From: Aquimarina mycalae | Lineage (GTDB): Bacteria > Bacteroidota > Bacteroidia > Flavobacteriales > Flavobacteriaceae | Direction of reading: 5' to 3' | Assembly: GCF_029906345.1 (NCBI RefSeq) | Contig: NZ_JARYGY010000010.1 | Location: 62,001 to 126,000 of the forward strand | DNA length: 64,000 nucleotides | Shown here: positions 62,974 through 64,000 of the stretch, one piece after another | Position numbering within the stretch: position 1 is the stretch's first letter | How the letters are laid out: each line of letters begins with the position of its first letter | The notes under the pieces: model-generated | Seen by the model: the letters and a program-made list of their open reading frames with translations, nothing else | What the model was told of the DNA's origin: nothing | Databases searched by the model: none | Made by a program: the position numbers and the translations under genes

Positions 62974-62994
62974 AATTATCTTGCTAAGATAATT
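62974..62994. promoter_or_regulatory. 9-bp inverted repeat upstream of the TonB receptor gene
   Basis: AATTATCTT (62974-62982), a 3-nt spacer and AAGATAATT (62986-62994), perfect. About 50 nt before the receptor ATG. Plausible regulator site or terminator stem for the preceding gene pair. Confidence 0.35.
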
Positions 62995-63037
62995 TAAACA
63001 CACACGCATTTTTAAATAGGAAATAATTTTAAAATTA

Positions 63038-63046
63038 CCCCTTATG
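63038..63046 (+). promoter_or_regulatory. CCCCTTAT start-site box, copy 4
   Basis: CCCCTTATG, whose ATG is the receptor start codon. Same arrangement as at 43131. Confidence 0.4.
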
Positions 63047-64000
63047 GTTAGATTGGAGTTTACATCCTTTATCGCCTATGTACTACTTTTTAGTTTTTGT
63101 CAAATAGTTTCATCTCAATCCAGAGCTACAATCTCTGGTAATGTTTCAGATCAATTTGGTAGTTTGCCAGGTGCAAGAATAAGTATAGAAGGAACCAATC
63201 AACATACCACAACAGATGTAAACGGTAATTATATTTTTAATGTAGATGAAGGAGAATACGTAGTTACAGCTGGATTTGTTATGTATAATTCGATTTCTAA
63301 AACCGTTTCAGTAAAGGTTGGAGAAACCGCTCAATTGGATTTTATATTAGAAACAGGGTTTTCAATAGATCAACCAATTTCTATAGGTTCCAGAGCACAA
63401 CCAAGATCATTACTTAAAACTACAGCTCCTATAGATATTATCTCTCCTCAGGAAATTACAAATTCCTCGCAGATTGAATTAAGTCATATTTTACATTATT
63501 TGGTTCCATCTTTTCATTCTACACACCAAACTATTGCTGATGGAACGGACCATATTGATCCTGCAACGCTTAGAGGCCTTGGTCCAGATCAGGTGTTGGT
63601 ACTAGTAAATGGAAAAAGAAGACATAGTAGTTCGTTGCTTAATGTAAATGGAACTGTGGGTAGAGGAACCGTGGGAACTGATTTTAATGCTATACCTATA
63701 GCTTCTATAGAAAGAATCGAAATTTTACGTGATGGAGCAACCTCACAATATGGATCCGATGCCATTGCAGGAGTCATTAATATTATTCTAAAAAAACAAA
63801 CTGAAGTTATTGATGTAGATAATAGAGTTGGTATTACTACAGAAGGAGATGGTTTTAGCACATATTCATCAGCTAATTTTGGATTAAAGATTGGAAAAGA
63901 TGGATACATTAATGTTACTGCAGAATATCGAAATAGAGAATCTGTAAATAGAGCAGGAGATTATACCGGTACAATTTATACGGATGATCCAGTAGAAGAT
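63044..64000 (+). CDS. TonB-dependent receptor, 3'-truncated by window edge
   Basis: An outer-membrane active transporter. Only the first 319 residues are inside the window; the frame is open to the last base. Signal peptide about residues 1-24, then a carboxypeptidase-regulatory-like domain (ATISGNVSDQFGSLPGARIS, residues 29-48, to about 110), then the plug: DPATLRGLGPDQVLVLVNGK near residue 172 and RIEILRDGATSQYGSDAIAG near residues 225-244. The order is that of SusC/RagA-like and related Bacteroidota receptors. Ligand unknown. The start is chosen for its signal peptide and the CCCCTTAT box. Confidence 0.93.
   Translation, partial: MVRLEFTSFIAYVLLFSFCQIVSSQSRATISGNVSDQFGSLPGARISIEGTNQHTTTDVNGNYIFNVDEGEYVVTAGFVMYNSISKTVSVKVGETAQLDFILETGFSIDQPISIGSRAQPRSLLKTTAPIDIISPQEITNSSQIELSHILHYLVPSFHSTHQTIADGTDHIDPATLRGLGPDQVLVLVNGKRRHSSSLLNVNGTVGRGTVGTDFNAIPIASIERIEILRDGATSQYGSDAIAGVINIILKKQTEVIDVDNRVGITTEGDGFSTYSSANFGLKIGKDGYINVTAEYRNRESVNRAGDYTGTIYTDDPVED

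Noticed and set aside
63589..63909. 106-codon open frame antisense to the TonB receptor
   Set aside because: Inside the plug domain of a confidently identified receptor; no independent support.

Overview
The window (about 35% G+C by eye, no rRNA, tRNA, CRISPR array or insertion sequence seen) reads as chromosome of a marine-type Flavobacteriaceae/Bacteroidota bacterium. The evidence is: a Bacteroidota arginine cluster with a succinylornithine-type carbamoyltransferase, a T9SS sorting domain, SusC-like TonB receptor architecture, TPR-TM-LuxR regulators, TAnnTTTG promoter boxes and lipoproteins with short lipobox signals.

Region 1 (1-4750, +): tail of the proline/arginine operon, proB (partial), argF', argB, argE, argH, with overlapping starts and stops and a strong terminator at 4840-4877. 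A fructokinase-like pfkB gene follows (4926-5807).

Region 2 (5808-14762): a minus-strand operon for oxidative carbohydrate use (GMC oxidoreductase, gluconate-2-dehydrogenase subunit 3-like partner, two TIM-barrel isomerases, NupG-like MFS permease, Gfo/Idh oxidoreductase, DUF1080 lipoprotein) plus a divergent hydroxypyruvate-isomerase-like gene. It matches the logic of 3-keto-glycoside pathways: oxidise a sugar at C3, cleave, isomerise, import, reduce.

Region 3 (14780-18743, minus): a small membrane protein and a three-subunit biotin-dependent acyl-CoA carboxylase operon.

Region 4 (18908-40696, minus): fourteen tightly packed co-directional genes that I cannot match to a described system. 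In transcription order: giant multicopper oxidase, YVTN beta-propeller protein, tandem SCO protein, cytochrome c/periplasmic-binding fusion, AroDE fusion with a degraded dehydroquinase half, two small paralogous proteins, acyl-CoA-dehydrogenase-fold flavoprotein, transporter/LMW-phosphatase fusion, GT2/PhyH dioxygenase fusion, two SsuD-like luciferase-family monooxygenases, two GT-B-like proteins and an SsuE-like FMN reductase. Secreted copper redox proteins come first, then intracellular oxygenase/glycosyltransferase tailoring enzymes. This is the best candidate for a new system, perhaps a specialised-metabolite or copper/redox pathway.

Region 5 (41267-57153): a surface-protein locus with two paralogous TPR-TM-LuxR regulators, two giant LamG/leucine-rich surface proteins sharing a C-terminal module, a T9SS cargo protein and a YadA-head-like coiled-coil protein. 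Four exported-protein genes in this region and region 6 share a CCCCTTAT box at the start codon.

Region 6 (57341-64000): LysE exporter, DUF1761 protein, YdjM-like membrane hydrolase, GNAT-like protein, a twice-repeated pair of single-domain response regulators, and a TonB-dependent receptor truncated by the window end.
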